Assembly: GCF_001613425.1 (NCBI RefSeq) | Contig: NZ_BDCI01000007.1 | Coordinates: 372,001-436,000, forward strand | Length of the DNA stretch: 64,000 nt | Direction: 5' to 3' | Source: Nocardia vulneris | GTDB taxonomy: Bacteria > Actinomycetota > Actinomycetes > Mycobacteriales > Mycobacteriaceae | Shown: piece after piece, positions 9,740 through 18,709 of the stretch | Numbering within the stretch: the stretch's first letter is position 1 | How the letters are laid out: each line of letters begins with the position of its first letter | The notes under the pieces: generated by a model | What the model saw: the letters and a program-made list of their open reading frames with translations, nothing else | Database searches by the model: none | What the model was told of the DNA's origin: nothing | Program-made: the position numbers and the translations under genes

Positions 9740-10741
9740 TCACTCCGCGCCTTCGGCGACCCGCACCACCGAGCGCGCCGCCATTTCCCGTCCGGCATCG
9801 AGGTAGCTCATTGCGCCTCGGGAGCCTGGATCATAATCGAGCACCGTCATGCCGTAGCCCGGCGCCTCGGAGACCTTCACGCTGCGCGGGATCACCGAGC
9901 GCAGCACCACGTCACCGAAATGCCCGCGGACCTCCTCGGCGACCTGATCGGCCAGCTTGGTCCGGCCGTCGTACATCGTGAGAATCACGGTGGAGACATG
10001 CAGTTCGGGATTGAGGTGCGCCTGCACCAGACCGATATTGCGGAGCAACTGACCGACACCCTCCAGCGCGTAGTACTCGCACTGGATCGGGATCAGCACC
10101 TCCTTCGCGGCGACCATCGCGTTGACGGTCAGCAGGCCGAGCGAAGGCGGGCAGTCGATCATCACGTAGTCGATGTCGTATCCGGCGATATTGGCCTCCT
10201 GGATGGCGGCCTTCAGCCGGCCTTCCCGAGCCACCATCGACACCAGCTCGATCTCGGCACCGGCCAGATCGATGGTCGCCGGAATGCAGAGCAGGCGTTC
10301 GTTGTGCGGACTCTGCTGGATCGCGTCCTTGACCGACACCTCGCCGATGAGCAGTTCGTAGCTGGACGGCACACCCGAGTGGTGCTCGATGCCGAGGGCG
10401 GTGCTGGCATTGCCCTGCGGGTCCAGATCGATCACGAGGACCGTCATCCCCTGATGCGCCAGAGCGGCCGCGAGATTGACCGCGGTGGTCGTCTTGCCGA
10501 CGCCGCCCTTCTGATTGGCGATGGTGATGATGCGTTGCTCGTGCGGTTTCGGCACTGTCACCTTTCCTGGATGCAGTATCTGGCTAGCGCGTTGAGCTTC
10601 GGCCGCGATCGGGGTCTCGCTGGGGGAGATGTTCCCGAACGGCGTGCTCCCGAATGTCTCCGCGTCGAAATTGCTGGAGTCCAGCATTCCCGGCACGCGC
10701 GACGTAGTTTCCCGTGAAACATTCGCCGGACCGCTCGACAT
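9740..10741 (-). CDS. parA: Chromosome-partitioning ATPase ParA
   Basis: The 333-residue Walker ATPase has the deviant Walker A motif KGGVGKTTTAVNLA near residues 80–95, Walker A' (VLVIDLDPQGNAST) and Walker B (YVMIDCPPSLGLLT). It forms gradients that pull ParB–origin complexes apart. The ~70-residue N-terminal extension is variable. Codons for NVSRET near the N-terminus are written by a parS-like site (10706–10721), so the gene carries part of the centromere inside its own reading frame. It is expressed with parB. Confidence 0.97.
   Translation of the reverse strand: MSSGPANVSRETTSRVPGMLDSSNFDAETFGSTPFGNISPSETPIAAEAQRASQILHPGKVTVPKPHEQRIITIANQKGGVGKTTTAVNLAAALAHQGMTVLVIDLDPQGNASTALGIEHHSGVPSSYELLIGEVSVKDAIQQSPHNERLLCIPATIDLAGAEIELVSMVAREGRLKAAIQEANIAGYDIDYVMIDCPPSLGLLTVNAMVAAKEVLIPIQCEYYALEGVGQLLRNIGLVQAHLNPELHVSTVILTMYDGRTKLADQVAEEVRGHFGDVVLRSVIPRSVKVSEAPGYGMTVLDYDPGSRGAMSYLDAGREMAARSVVRVAEGAE
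10706..10721. promoter_or_regulatory. parS-like site inside parA
   Basis: AGTTTCCCGTGAAACA differs at two positions from the parS consensus TGTTTCACGTGAAACA. It is read as VSRET in the 5' part of parA. Confidence 0.7.
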
Positions 10742-11026
10742 AGACAGCTCCTAACCCGAGAAACTCAGATCACGTGCGGCCGACGGAGCGTCGGCGCCGT
10801 GTCATCAAACAAGCTGTGTCGGATCGAACATGGATGCCCAACCGGGTTCGCGGCGCCCGATCGACCGAGCGGAGCCCTCGCCGCTGTCAACACCAGATCC
10901 TCCGTGGCACCTACGCTCACGCCCGACGTCCACTAGCTTGCCAGCCCTGAGCGGGATAAGAAAGCTGAATCGCGGCAACGGACGAAGGACACGCGAATCT
11001 GTCCATATTCAGCCACCGATACCCGA

Positions 11027-11042
11027 TGTTTCACATGAAACC
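11027..11042. promoter_or_regulatory. parS-like site
   Basis: TGTTTCACATGAAACC differs at two positions from the consensus. The central CG is changed to CA. Confidence 0.7.
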
Positions 11043-11091
11043 CCGCACCCGCCAAGGGGGTTACGCGGACGCCCGGGCTTCCGAAGTCCGA

Positions 11092-11107
11092 TGTTTCATG
11101 TGAAACC
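11092..11107. promoter_or_regulatory. parS-like site
   Basis: TGTTTCATGTGAAACC differs at two positions from the consensus. It is 65 bp (about six helical turns) from the previous site and carries the mirror-image central change. Confidence 0.7.
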
Positions 11108-11310
11108 GTTGTCGGCGTGGAGAGCTGAGCGGTGGGCCAATACGTCAGTGTGACGTATCTCCGGCAGGGTGCTGCGCCCTCCGCCCGGACCAAGATGTGC
11201 ACGCCAAGATCGAATTGCCCACGGCCACTAGAGCAGTACGGGCACGACTCCTTCCTCGAGCGGCTCGAAGAATCGCGGGTTGCATCGACGGACCCCGATC
11301 ACCGAAATGA

Positions 11311-11484
11311 TCGCGTTGCCCAGTCGCGTTGCCCAGTCGCGTTGCCCAGTCGCGTTGCCCAGTCGCGTTGCCCAGTCGCGTTGCCCAGTCGCGTTGCCCA
11401 GTCGCGTTGCCCAGTCGCGTTGCCCAGTCGCGTTGCCCAGTCGCGTTGCCCAGTCGCGTTGCCCAGTCGCGTTGCCCAGTCGCG
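11311..11484. repeat. Perfect 13-bp tandem repeat, 13 copies
   Basis: The unit TCGCGTTGCCCAG occurs 13 times head to tail (11311–11479), plus a partial TCGCG. All copies are identical. Because 13 is not a multiple of 3, every frame is open and reads a 13-residue peptide period. No start signals or codon logic support translation. It sits between the second and third spacer parS sites. Confidence 0.97.
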
Positions 11485-11594
11485 CGGTGTCAATCTCGTG
11501 CTAGCGCTCGCCAGAACAATCGCGCTCCTTCTCAGGGGGATCGGGGCGGGGGCGGGATCACCGGGTCGGCGAGGGCGGCCAACATGTCGCTATT

Positions 11595-11610
11595 GGATTC
11601 ACGTGAAACA
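11595..11610. promoter_or_regulatory. parS-like site
   Basis: GGATTCACGTGAAACA keeps the complete right half-site and the central CACGTG. Two changes lie in the left half. Confidence 0.65.
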
Positions 11611-11630
11611 GACGCGTCGGAGGATCGGGT

Positions 11631-11693
11631 GGATTGCGCGGCAGCGGGGTGGGATTGCGCGGCAGCGGGGTGGGATTGCGCGGCAGCGGGGTG
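11631..11693. repeat. Perfect 21-bp tandem repeat, 3 copies
   Basis: A 21-bp unit beginning GGATTGCGCGG and ending GGGGTG is repeated three times without change (11631–11651, 11652–11672, 11673–11693). It starts 20 bp after a parS-like site. Confidence 0.95.
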
Positions 11694-11817
11694 CTCCCAC
11701 TTCGGCGGCGAGCGGGTTGGCAGGGGTGAGGGGAGTGGCGGCCGTCGGGGTATCGCGGGGTTAGGGGGAGCGTGCCCTGTCGAATACCAGATCTTGGCGG
11801 GCGGCCCATCAGCACAA

Positions 11818-11833
11818 TGTTTCATGTGAAACC
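11818..11833. promoter_or_regulatory. parS-like site
   Basis: TGTTTCATGTGAAACC is identical to the site at 11092. Confidence 0.7.
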
Positions 11834-12121
11834 GAAGCCTCGTGGGTGCCCGCCCCGGCTCGGTCATCAGCGGGTGGCGAGTGACCGCTGCGGTCTCGTG
11901 GGACCGGGCCGCGACGAAGGAAAGCGCGTACCCGATCGCGCGGAGCACAGACCCGCAAGCTGCGTCCGCCGTCCGGGCCAAGTCCTAGGTGTCCTCAGTC
12001 CCGAGTCATCATCGTCTCTCCCGCATAGCCCGCCGAATGCCCGCCGTGCAAAACAGATCGACACCACGCCCCTCCGACGGAATCGGATCTCTGCCCGCGC
12101 CGACGCGAAGGTCTTCCGTGT

Positions 12122-12137
12122 CGGTTCACGTGAAACC
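12122..12137. promoter_or_regulatory. parS-like site
   Basis: CGGTTCACGTGAAACC has three differences from the consensus. The core TTCACGTGAAAC is intact. Confidence 0.6.
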
Positions 12138-12351
12138 GCGACTGGTCGCTCCTTGCACCCGCACGCGGGTCGCCCTGCCTCGACGTCTGCATGGCGTCGC
12201 CCCTGCCCCGATGTCGGCATGGGGGTGCGATCGACAAGTGCCGGGCCGGGGAGGGATGAATTCCTAGCGCCCGAAGTTCGGATTCGTTCTGCCCCGTAGT
12301 TGAAGGGGTTGCCACTCTCCTCGGCCCCAGAGGATGACAGCGCCGCGTCAA

Positions 12352-12367
12352 TGATTCACGTGAAACC
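12352..12367. promoter_or_regulatory. parS-like site
   Basis: TGATTCACGTGAAACC has two differences from the consensus. Confidence 0.65.
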
Positions 12368-12717
12368 TTGCCCCCGGGCGGATGAGCGGAGCTTCCACGA
12401 AACGCAAGCCAAGGCGCTCTTCGTGCACGCGATCCCGTCCCCCCTGTGAACACAGCTCGCGCGATTCTCCGCCCGCGCCGTTCGGGTAGATCTCTCACCC
12501 TCCTCGTTCACGAACTCGACTTAACGACAGACCCCCGCAGAACTCCGATGGAGAACCTCGACCCCCAAAGTTCGTCGTCCATGACGATCTACTCACCAAG
12601 GATTCCCGTTCGGTTCCCAGCCGCCGGTCCCATTCGAAGGGGCCGCCTGGGGTACCGGTGCGCGGACCGGTAATTGGGTGTCGGCATCGCTTCATCCTTC
12701 GGGGGAGCAACCAACGA

Positions 12718-12733
12718 TGATTCACGTGAAACC
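12718..12733. promoter_or_regulatory. parS-like site
   Basis: TGATTCACGTGAAACC is identical to the site at 12352. It is the last of the spacer run. Confidence 0.65.
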
Positions 12734-13756
12734 TCCGCCGCGGAACCGAACATCGAAGCGGATCTCGTTTCCTTGCGGAGCCAAGATCCACCTCCCGCCG
12801 CGAAGCAGCTCGACCCCACCCCAGCCGACGGCGGCGATGATCTCACGCGTCCACGCGCGGAAAGTCTGCGAGTCACTTCACTCGCTAATCGCTGCCATCC
12901 GGCGCTGGCACCCACCGGGATCGGCGTGCCTGCGTACGTTTCAGCAGAGGGGGAGGACGGGGGAATGACCCGGGGAGGACAGGGAATGAATGGGACCGAA
13001 CGCGGCTCCACTACTGAGGAACCCCGATCCATCCACTCGGCCGCCGCCCCAGACGCGACCCCGCACGGCGGACACGTTGCCGATCGGACGAGAACCCGTG
13101 CAGGGGCGACCGTCTCGCCCTCGCGCTACGCGCCTGCCGCGACTCTCCCGCACCCTCGCCGCGCGCACCCCACGTCCACGCGGCCGGCAAGCACATCCGC
13201 GGCACACAACGCGCGTCGAACTCGTCGAGGCAATCGGGCGCATCAGCCTCCCCATCGGAGCGAGGAGGAAGGGCAACGGGTGTGCACCCGAGCATCCACC
13301 CCGGAGACGGATCAGCCCGCAGCGGGCGCGGGTTGGGTGAAAGGGAAGTCGGGCACCCAGCAGGATTGAGCAGCCGCTGTCGGCGATAGCGGTGCACCCG
13401 ATCTCGGCCTACGACGCCGATGCCCGCGCCCCGGATCGAAGCGGGGCTTCGTCATGCCCTACATCCCCTTCTGCCACGGTCCCGCCTTCAGTTCAGACGT
13501 AACAACCCGGCGATCGAGGACGCCCCGGGGGGAGGTGAGGTGCATCGCAGCCTGGCCCCCGGCCGCCGAGCCGGATACCGAGTTATAGTGACAAGGTCGC
13601 GAAAAACGATGTGCTGCGGGTTCTTCGCCGCGCGTCGCGCATACAACGATGCAGAGGGTTCTGGTCGTTGAGCGTCTCCTCGCTGAGGCCGGACATTCCG
13701 TCTGCGCCCAGCACTGACCATCGCCGACGCGGGTCGGCGTGACGAAGGAGCGCATT

Positions 13757-14878
13757 ATGCGGAAGACCATCGCCATTGTCGGAGCAGGCTTGGGCGGGCT
13801 GACGCTCGCGCGGGTGCTGCAGGTGCATGGCGTCGACGCGACGATCTATGAGGCGGAGCCTTCGGCGCAGAGTCGTGCGCAAGGCGGCCTGCTCGACATC
13901 CATGCGGACACCGGACAGGTGGCGCTCGAGGCCGCCGGTCTGTACGACGAGTTCCGCACGCTGGTTCGGCCGGGTGAGGACGCCAAGCGGGTGGTCGATC
14001 TGCACGGCACGATGCTGTTCGACAAGCCGGCGGATCCCGGTACAGCTCAGCCCGAGGTAGACCGTGGCCAACTCCGGCAACTGTTCATCGACTCGCTGGC
14101 GCCCGGGACGATCGAGTGGGGCCACAAGCTCGACTCGGTCCGGCAGTGTCCGGCGGGCGGATACGACCTCACCTTCGCGACGGGTGCCACCGCGCGCGCC
14201 GACATCGTCATCGGCGCGGACGGCGCCTGGTCGAAGGTGCGCCCGCTGCTCACCGCGGCGGAACCGCGCTACAGCGGAATCTGCTTCATCGAGATCGCGC
14301 TCGCCGCAGACAACGAGCACTGCCGGGAGAGCGTGGCCGCGATCGGCAGCGGCACGCTGATGGCGGTCGCGCCGGGCCAAGGCATCATCGCCCATCGCTA
14401 TGCCGACGGACAGGTGCGCGGCTATGTGGCGCTGAACAAGCCCGAGGCGTGGATGAAGTCGATCGACTTCGGTGACCCGTCCGTCGGTCTCCGCCGGGTG
14501 GCCGACGAGTTCGATGGCTGGTCGCCACTGCTCACCGCGTTCGTCACCGAGAGCGACGCGCACCCGTGGCTTCGACCCATCTACGCGCTTCCTGTCGGTC
14601 TCACCTGGGACCGAGTGCCCGGGGTGACGCTCCTCGGCGACGCCGCGCATCTGATGTCGCCCTTCGCGGGTGTGGGCGCCAACCTCGCCATGTACGACGG
14701 CGCGGACCTGGCGAATGAGCTGGTTACGCAACTCGACACCGAGGTCGCGCTCAAAGCCTACGAAGAGCGACTGTTCCCGCGTAGTGGCGACGCCGCCGGC
14801 CGCTCGGCACAGAACCTGGAGACCTTCTTCGGCCGAGAAGCACCGCGGAGTGTGGTCACGCTGTTCGACCACCGGTGA
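13757..14878 (+). CDS. Tet(X)-like FAD-dependent monooxygenase
   Basis: The 373-residue class A flavoprotein monooxygenase has the FAD Rossmann motif VGAGLGGLTLARVL at the N-terminus, a mid-protein GADGAWSKVRPLL (DG motif) and a GDAAHLMSPFAGVGANLAM flavin motif near residue 295. The N-terminus (ARVLQVHGVDATIYEAEPSA, then GGLLDIHADTGQ) resembles the Tet(X) group. Such enzymes hydroxylate aromatic compounds, in some cases tetracyclines; the substrate here is unknown. ATG 13757 is chosen because AAGGAG lies 6 nt upstream. It is convergent with rsmG and opposite in strand to its neighbours, which suggests an acquired gene. Confidence 0.88.
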   Translation: MRKTIAIVGAGLGGLTLARVLQVHGVDATIYEAEPSAQSRAQGGLLDIHADTGQVALEAAGLYDEFRTLVRPGEDAKRVVDLHGTMLFDKPADPGTAQPEVDRGQLRQLFIDSLAPGTIEWGHKLDSVRQCPAGGYDLTFATGATARADIVIGADGAWSKVRPLLTAAEPRYSGICFIEIALAADNEHCRESVAAIGSGTLMAVAPGQGIIAHRYADGQVRGYVALNKPEAWMKSIDFGDPSVGLRRVADEFDGWSPLLTAFVTESDAHPWLRPIYALPVGLTWDRVPGVTLLGDAAHLMSPFAGVGANLAMYDGADLANELVTQLDTEVALKAYEERLFPRSGDAAGRSAQNLETFFGREAPRSVVTLFDHR

Positions 14879-15050
14879 GAGTCACGTGACACTTCGCAAA
14901 CGATGCTCCACTGCATCGGCGATGCGGTAACCCGGCAACACAGTGGTCAGGCCGCACCCGCCCCCTGTGCGAGTCCACTCTCGGCCCTTGTCGCCGACAC
15001 ATCGGGCAGGGCGCCGACCGAGTAGCAACAAGCCGATTCGACGACCGCCC

Positions 15051-15824
15051 CTACTTCCCCTTACGCGTGCGCCCGCGCACCCCGTCCGCCCGCTTCGCCG
15101 CCCGGGCTTCTTTCCGGGCGGCGGCATGTTCGCTGCGGCGTTCGGCGCGGGGGAGACGTTCGGCACTGATGACGAGGGTGGGGGTGGAGACGAGTCCGGC
15201 TCCGCAGGCGAGGACTTGGGTGTGGCCGGCGCCGATGCGGTCCAGGGCGGCGGCGTCGCGCTCGAGTTCTTCGGCGGCGCTGACGCCTTTGAGGGCGAGC
15301 ATGTGGCCGTGGTCCCGAAGCAGCGGAAACGACCACTGGGTGAGTTTGGCGAGCGGGGCGACGGCACGGGAGGTGACGACGTCGGCGCCGCCGGCTTCTT
15401 TCATGACGCCGGACTGTTCGGCTCGGCCGCGGACGACGGTGACGTCGAGTCCGGCGGCTTCGATGAATTCGCTGAGGAAGATGGTGCGCCGCAGCAGCGG
15501 TTCGACCAGGGTGATGCGCAGGTCGGGGCGCGCGATCGCGAGCGGGATGCCGGGCAGTCCGGCACCGCTGCCGATATCCACCACGGACGCGCCTTCGGCG
15601 ATCAGTTCACCGATCACCGCGCAGTTGAGGATGTGCCGATCCCAGAGGCGGGGCACCTCGCGCGGACCGATCAGGCCGCGCTCCACGCCCGCGGTGGCGA
15701 GGGCCGCGCAATACTGCCGGGCGAGATCGAGTCGCTCGCCGAACACGACCGCGGCGGCCGCGGGTGGTTCCAGTTCGGCAGGCAACGCGGTGGTTCCACC
15801 GAGATCTCGTTCCACGTGAAACAT
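15051..15824 (-). CDS. rsmG: 16S rRNA (guanine-527-N7)-methyltransferase RsmG/GidB
   Basis: This 257-residue SAM-dependent enzyme methylates G527 of 16S rRNA; loss gives low-level streptomycin resistance in several bacteria. The SAM motif is [20 protein letters not shown], and [14 protein letters not shown] is the family's catalytic-loop signature. The C-terminus is a basic tail. The start codons, reading MFHVE, are written by a parS-like sequence at 15808–15823. It lies immediately downstream of khpB in the yidC–khpB–rsmG run. Confidence 0.95.
   Translation of the reverse strand: MFHVERDLGGTTALPAELEPPAAAAVVFGERLDLARQYCAALATAGVERGLIGPREVPRLWDRHILNCAVIGELIAEGASVVDIGSGAGLPGIPLAIARPDLRITLVEPLLRRTIFLSEFIEAAGLDVTVVRGRAEQSGVMKEAGGADVVTSRAVAPLAKLTQWSFPLLRDHGHMLALKGVSAAEELERDAAALDRIGAGHTQVLACGAGLVSTPTLVISAERLPRAERRSEHAAARKEARAAKRADGVRGRTRKGK
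15808..15823. promoter_or_regulatory. parS-like site overlapping the rsmG start
   Basis: CGTTCCACGTGAAACA has two differences from the consensus and encodes the first residues of RsmG (FHVE) on the minus strand. Confidence 0.7.
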
Positions 15825-15972
15825 CCTTCCGAACTAGAGGGGGAGACAAACAGGGACCGGACACGAACAAGGCCTCCGATCCGAAGACCAGAGGCCCCAT
15901 CCAACCACTACCGTCAGAGTGACGAAATACGCCGTCCCCTAACGGTATCCGGTTAACGGCGGACGACTTCGC

Positions 15973-16524
15973 TCAGGACGGAACGACGACCACGTGCCGG
16001 TTCGGCTCGACGCCTTCGCTCTCGCTCTCGACGCCGTCGATCGCCGCCACCGCGTCGTGCACGATCTTGCGCTCGAACGGGGTCATCGGCGCGAGCGATT
16101 CCGGCGCACCCGATTCCAGCACGCGCTGCGCGGCGGCGGTGCCGAGCGCGCTCAGGTCTTCCCGGCGCTTGGCACGCCAGCCGGCCACGTCCAGCATGAG
16201 CCTGCTGCGCACGCCGGTCGCCTGCTGCACCGCGAGCCGGGTCAGCTCCTGGAGCGCGTCCAGCACTTCACCGTTGCGACCGACCAGCTTCGACAGATCG
16301 CGGCCGCCGTCGATGCTGACGATGGCACGGTCACCCTCGACGTCGAGGTCGATATCCCCGTCGAAGTCGAGCACGTCGAGCAACTGCTCGAGGTAGTCGC
16401 CCGCGATCTCGCCCTCTTCGATGAGGGCTTCCTCCGCGTCGTTCACGACATCGTCGGCGTCCGTTCCGGCGTTCACCATCGTCGTCGCCACTGTGGCGTC
16501 CCCTCCGTCGGTCTCAACTGTCAT
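15973..16524 (-). CDS. khpB: Jag/KhpB-type RNA-binding protein (KH + R3H)
   Basis: The 183-residue protein has an acidic N-terminus (~1–60), a KH-like segment (DIDLDVEGDRAIVSIDGGRDLSKLVGRNGEVLDALQ, shown in part by GRNGEVLDALQELTRLA) and an R3H domain with the RxxxH-type core near APMTPFERKIVHDAVA. It is the counterpart of Rv3920c. Jag/KhpB proteins bind RNA and affect cell growth and division. I chose the ATG at 16524 because AAGGAAA precedes it by 6 nt; an ATG at 16539 is also in frame. It sits between yidC and rsmG, all on the minus strand. Confidence 0.9.
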   Translation of the reverse strand: MTVETDGGDATVATTMVNAGTDADDVVNDAEEALIEEGEIAGDYLEQLLDVLDFDGDIDLDVEGDRAIVSIDGGRDLSKLVGRNGEVLDALQELTRLAVQQATGVRSRLMLDVAGWRAKRREDLSALGTAAAQRVLESGAPESLAPMTPFERKIVHDAVAAIDGVESESEGVEPNRHVVVVPS

Positions 16525-16630
16525 TTGGGTTTCCTTCATCTGCTCATCACGCTCGCCGGGCGCTCGCCGCCGGACGGTGCGCGATCAAAGGGTTGCTCAG
16601 CGTGGTGGCCGCCCGGCCACCGAAGTGTGA

Positions 16631-17728
16631 TCAGCGTCTGCGCTTCTGGTTCGCCCGGCCGCGGTTGCCCGGCCGCTTCTGACCGCCCGGCCGACGCTGG
16701 CCCGCAGCCTTGCTGGGGGTCTTCGCGGTGCCGTTGGTCGACGGCGCACCCTCGACAGCATCCTCGACGGAGTCCGCCCCGGGACTCGACTTCTTCTTCA
16801 CATTGACCGGTTTGGCCCCCGGCTTGGGCGCGTTCTGTGCCCGCTGTTCCAGCTTGGCCAGCTTCTTCTCTTCCTCTTCCTTCTCCATGCGGCCGAAGAC
16901 GAGGTGCTGCTGCCCGTAGGTCCAGATGTTGTTGGAGACCCAGTACAGGAGGATGGCGATCGGCAGGAACGGGCCACCGACGAGCACACCGAGCGGGAAG
17001 ACCCAGAGCGCGAGCTTGTTCATCATCGCGGCCTGCGGGTTCGCCGCCGCCTCCGGCGTCTGCCGCGCGACCGACGCACGCGCGTTGAAATGCGTTGCGA
17101 GACCGGCGATTATCATCAACGGGATGGCGACGAGCGCGATGTTCAGCTTGCTCGGCAGGCCGAGTCCGTGGATGGCGAAGGCCTGCAGCTCGGTGTTCGG
17201 GATGGTGATGAAGGCCGAGATCGGCGCGCCGAAGATCCGGGCGCTCAGGAACGACTGCACATCGGCGGCATTGAACACGTAGTTCGGCGTGTTCGCGTTC
17301 TCCGCGATCGACATACCCAGCTGGCCGAAGCCGTGACCGGTGCGGTTGAACGAGCGCAGCACGTGGAACAGGCCGAGGAACACCGGCACCTGGGCCAGGA
17401 TCGGCAGGCAGCCCATCAGCGGGTTGAAGCCATGGTCCTTCTGCAGCTTCTGCATCTCGACGGCCATCTTCTGGCGGTCGTTCTTGTACTTCTTCTGCAG
17501 CTCTTTGATCTGCGGCTGCAGTTCCTGCATCTGTTTGGTGGTGCGAACCTGCTTCACGAACGGCTTGTAGAGCAGCACGCGCAGCGTGAACACGAGGAAC
17601 ACGACGGCCAGTGCCCAGGCGATGCCGCTGTCTTTACCGAGACCGGGCACCAACGCGAAAACCCGATGCCAGAACCACAAGATCCAGGACACCGGATAAT
17701 AAATGAAGTCGAGCACGGCTCTATGCAC
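16631..17728 (-). CDS. yidC: Membrane protein insertase YidC
   Basis: The 365-residue insertase has five predicted membrane segments. They are an N-terminal helix ([17 protein letters not shown]), helices around residues 38–58, 105–130 and 195–215, and a last pair ([31 protein letters not shown]). The coiled cytosolic loop [15 protein letters not shown] and a long Lys/Arg-rich C-tail are typical. It inserts Sec-dependent and independent membrane proteins. The GTG at 17728 overlaps the yidD stop by 8 nt; a GTG at 17716 is an alternative. Confidence 0.96.
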   Translation of the reverse strand: MHRAVLDFIYYPVSWILWFWHRVFALVPGLGKDSGIAWALAVVFLVFTLRVLLYKPFVKQVRTTKQMQELQPQIKELQKKYKNDRQKMAVEMQKLQKDHGFNPLMGCLPILAQVPVFLGLFHVLRSFNRTGHGFGQLGMSIAENANTPNYVFNAADVQSFLSARIFGAPISAFITIPNTELQAFAIHGLGLPSKLNIALVAIPLMIIAGLATHFNARASVARQTPEAAANPQAAMMNKLALWVFPLGVLVGGPFLPIAILLYWVSNNIWTYGQQHLVFGRMEKEEEEKKLAKLEQRAQNAPKPGAKPVNVKKKSSPGADSVEDAVEGAPSTNGTAKTPSKAAGQRRPGGQKRPGNRGRANQKRRR

Positions 17729-18119
17729 TCCCGTCGTTCGTATCGCCGATCACCGCGCGCGGTGATCCTTTCCAAGCGTTCGGCTCCGACACCGGGCCGG
17801 TCTGCAGGTCGGTTTCCTGCGACGCCGGATCGGTGGCTGCCTCGGTTCCTGGTGCGGTGCGAACGGTGCTTCGCTTCCGCTCCGGAACCGGGTCCCACCC
17901 ACCAGGGTGCCAGGGCGCACATTTGGCCAGTCGCACGGCCGCCAATCCGAGGCCGATGAACAGCCCGCGCGTCCGTAACGCGGTGACCGCGTACTCGCTG
18001 CAGGTCGGGGTGAAACGGCACACCGGCATGCGGGTGGGGGAGACGTAGGTCCGATACAACTCGATCAGGAAGATCAGCGCGTTCGCCGGTAGCCGGCCGA
18101 TCGTGGCGGTGCGGCTCAT
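17721..18119 (-). CDS. yidD: Membrane protein insertion efficiency factor YidD
   Basis: This small protein of 132 residues has the YidD core [31 protein letters not shown] and [13 protein letters not shown] in the first 80 residues. A ~50-residue Thr/Pro/Glu-rich tail makes it longer than usual (~70–90). YidD helps YidC-dependent insertion. ATG 18119 overlaps the rnpA stop by 4 nt, indicating translational coupling. Confidence 0.93.
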   Translation of the reverse strand: MSRTATIGRLPANALIFLIELYRTYVSPTRMPVCRFTPTCSEYAVTALRTRGLFIGLGLAAVRLAKCAPWHPGGWDPVPERKRSTVRTAPGTEAATDPASQETDLQTGPVSEPNAWKGSPRAVIGDTNDGSA

Positions 18120-18544
18120 ACCGTGCCGACCCCGAGTTTGCGCAGCGCGGCGCGCATCTGGCGCAGCAGTTCCGCCGAAGAAGCATTCGCCGCGCCGGGC
18201 AGGGCACGGATGACGACATCGGTGTCGCTGGGCAACTCCGAGATCATCTGGTGGCACATATGACGCAGGCGGCGGGCGACGCGGTGTCGAATCACCGCGT
18301 TGCCCACCGCCTTGCTGACGATCAACCCGAAGCGTGGTCCGCCGACGCGGATCGCTGCTCCGGCCGGATCACCATCGCGTTCCTTCATGTCCACCACTCC
18401 GTCATACCCGTGCGTCAGCACGGGGGAATGGCCGGAGTGGGTATAGACATGCACGACCAGATCGCGCCTCCCGATTCGCTGGCCGCGGCGCACCGTCCGG
18501 GAGAAGTCGGCACGATGATGCAACCGATACGGCTCAGGCAACAC
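18116..18544 (-). CDS. rnpA: Ribonuclease P protein component
   Basis: The 142-residue RNase P protein subunit helps the RNA catalyst remove 5' leaders from pre-tRNAs. The N-terminus MLPEPYRLHHRADFSRTVRRGQ and the RNR motif region (FGLIVSKAVGNAVIRHRVARRLRH) are diagnostic. An insert near residues 45–60 (YDGVVDMKERDGDPAG) is lineage-specific. It lies between rpmH and yidD. Confidence 0.95.
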   Translation of the reverse strand: MLPEPYRLHHRADFSRTVRRGQRIGRRDLVVHVYTHSGHSPVLTHGYDGVVDMKERDGDPAGAAIRVGGPRFGLIVSKAVGNAVIRHRVARRLRHMCHQMISELPSDTDVVIRALPGAANASSAELLRQMRAALRKLGVGTV

Positions 18545-18565
18545 CCGAGCGTCCGCGCGCGAGGA

Positions 18566-18709
18566 TCAGGCAGTGAGTTCGGCGCGGCCCTTGCGGCGGC
18601 GCGCCGAAACGATGGCGCGACCGGCACGGGTGCGCATCCGGAGACGGAAGCCGTGGACGCGCGCCCGACGACGGTTGTTCGGCTGGAACGTCCGCTTGCC
18701 CTTGGCCAC
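18566..18709 (-). CDS. rpmH: 50S ribosomal protein L34
   Basis: This 47-residue, very basic protein reads [20 protein letters not shown] and continues to the family's Arg/Lys-rich end ([13 protein letters not shown]). The GTG at 18709 is chosen because GAGGAG sits 8 nt upstream. It begins the rpmH–rnpA–yidD–yidC–khpB–rsmG minus-strand run, diverging from dnaA. Confidence 0.96.
   Translation of the reverse strand: MAKGKRTFQPNNRRRARVHGFRLRMRTRAGRAIVSARRRKGRAELTA

Larger units (their letters stand above)
10742..13756. other. About 3 kb gene-free spacer with parS sites and tandem repeats
   Basis: No convincing gene is found here. Open frames run on both strands because of high GC, but they lack ribosome-binding sites and domain-like sequence. 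The stretch holds seven parS-like sites, a 13-bp tandem repeat (13 copies) and a 21-bp tandem repeat (3 copies). In M. tuberculosis parA and rsmG (gid) are adjacent, so this spacer and the monooxygenase after it are an expansion. It probably also contains the parAB promoter near its left end, which I cannot pinpoint. Confidence 0.8.

Noticed and set aside
11311..11484. CRISPR array
   Set aside because: Units are 13 bp and contiguous, with no spacers and no cas genes.
11132..11829. Long open frames across the 13-bp array on both strands
   Set aside because: A 13-bp repeat without stops keeps all frames open. There is no ribosome-binding site or domain, and codon use is set by the repeat.
12674..13369. 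231-codon frame in the parA–monooxygenase spacer
   Set aside because: Low-complexity Arg/Pro/Thr sequence with no family, no start signal and overlapping equally long frames on the other strand.
14878..14893. GTCACGTGAC palindrome after the monooxygenase as a further parS
   Set aside because: Only the central TCACGTGA matches; five of the outer positions differ.
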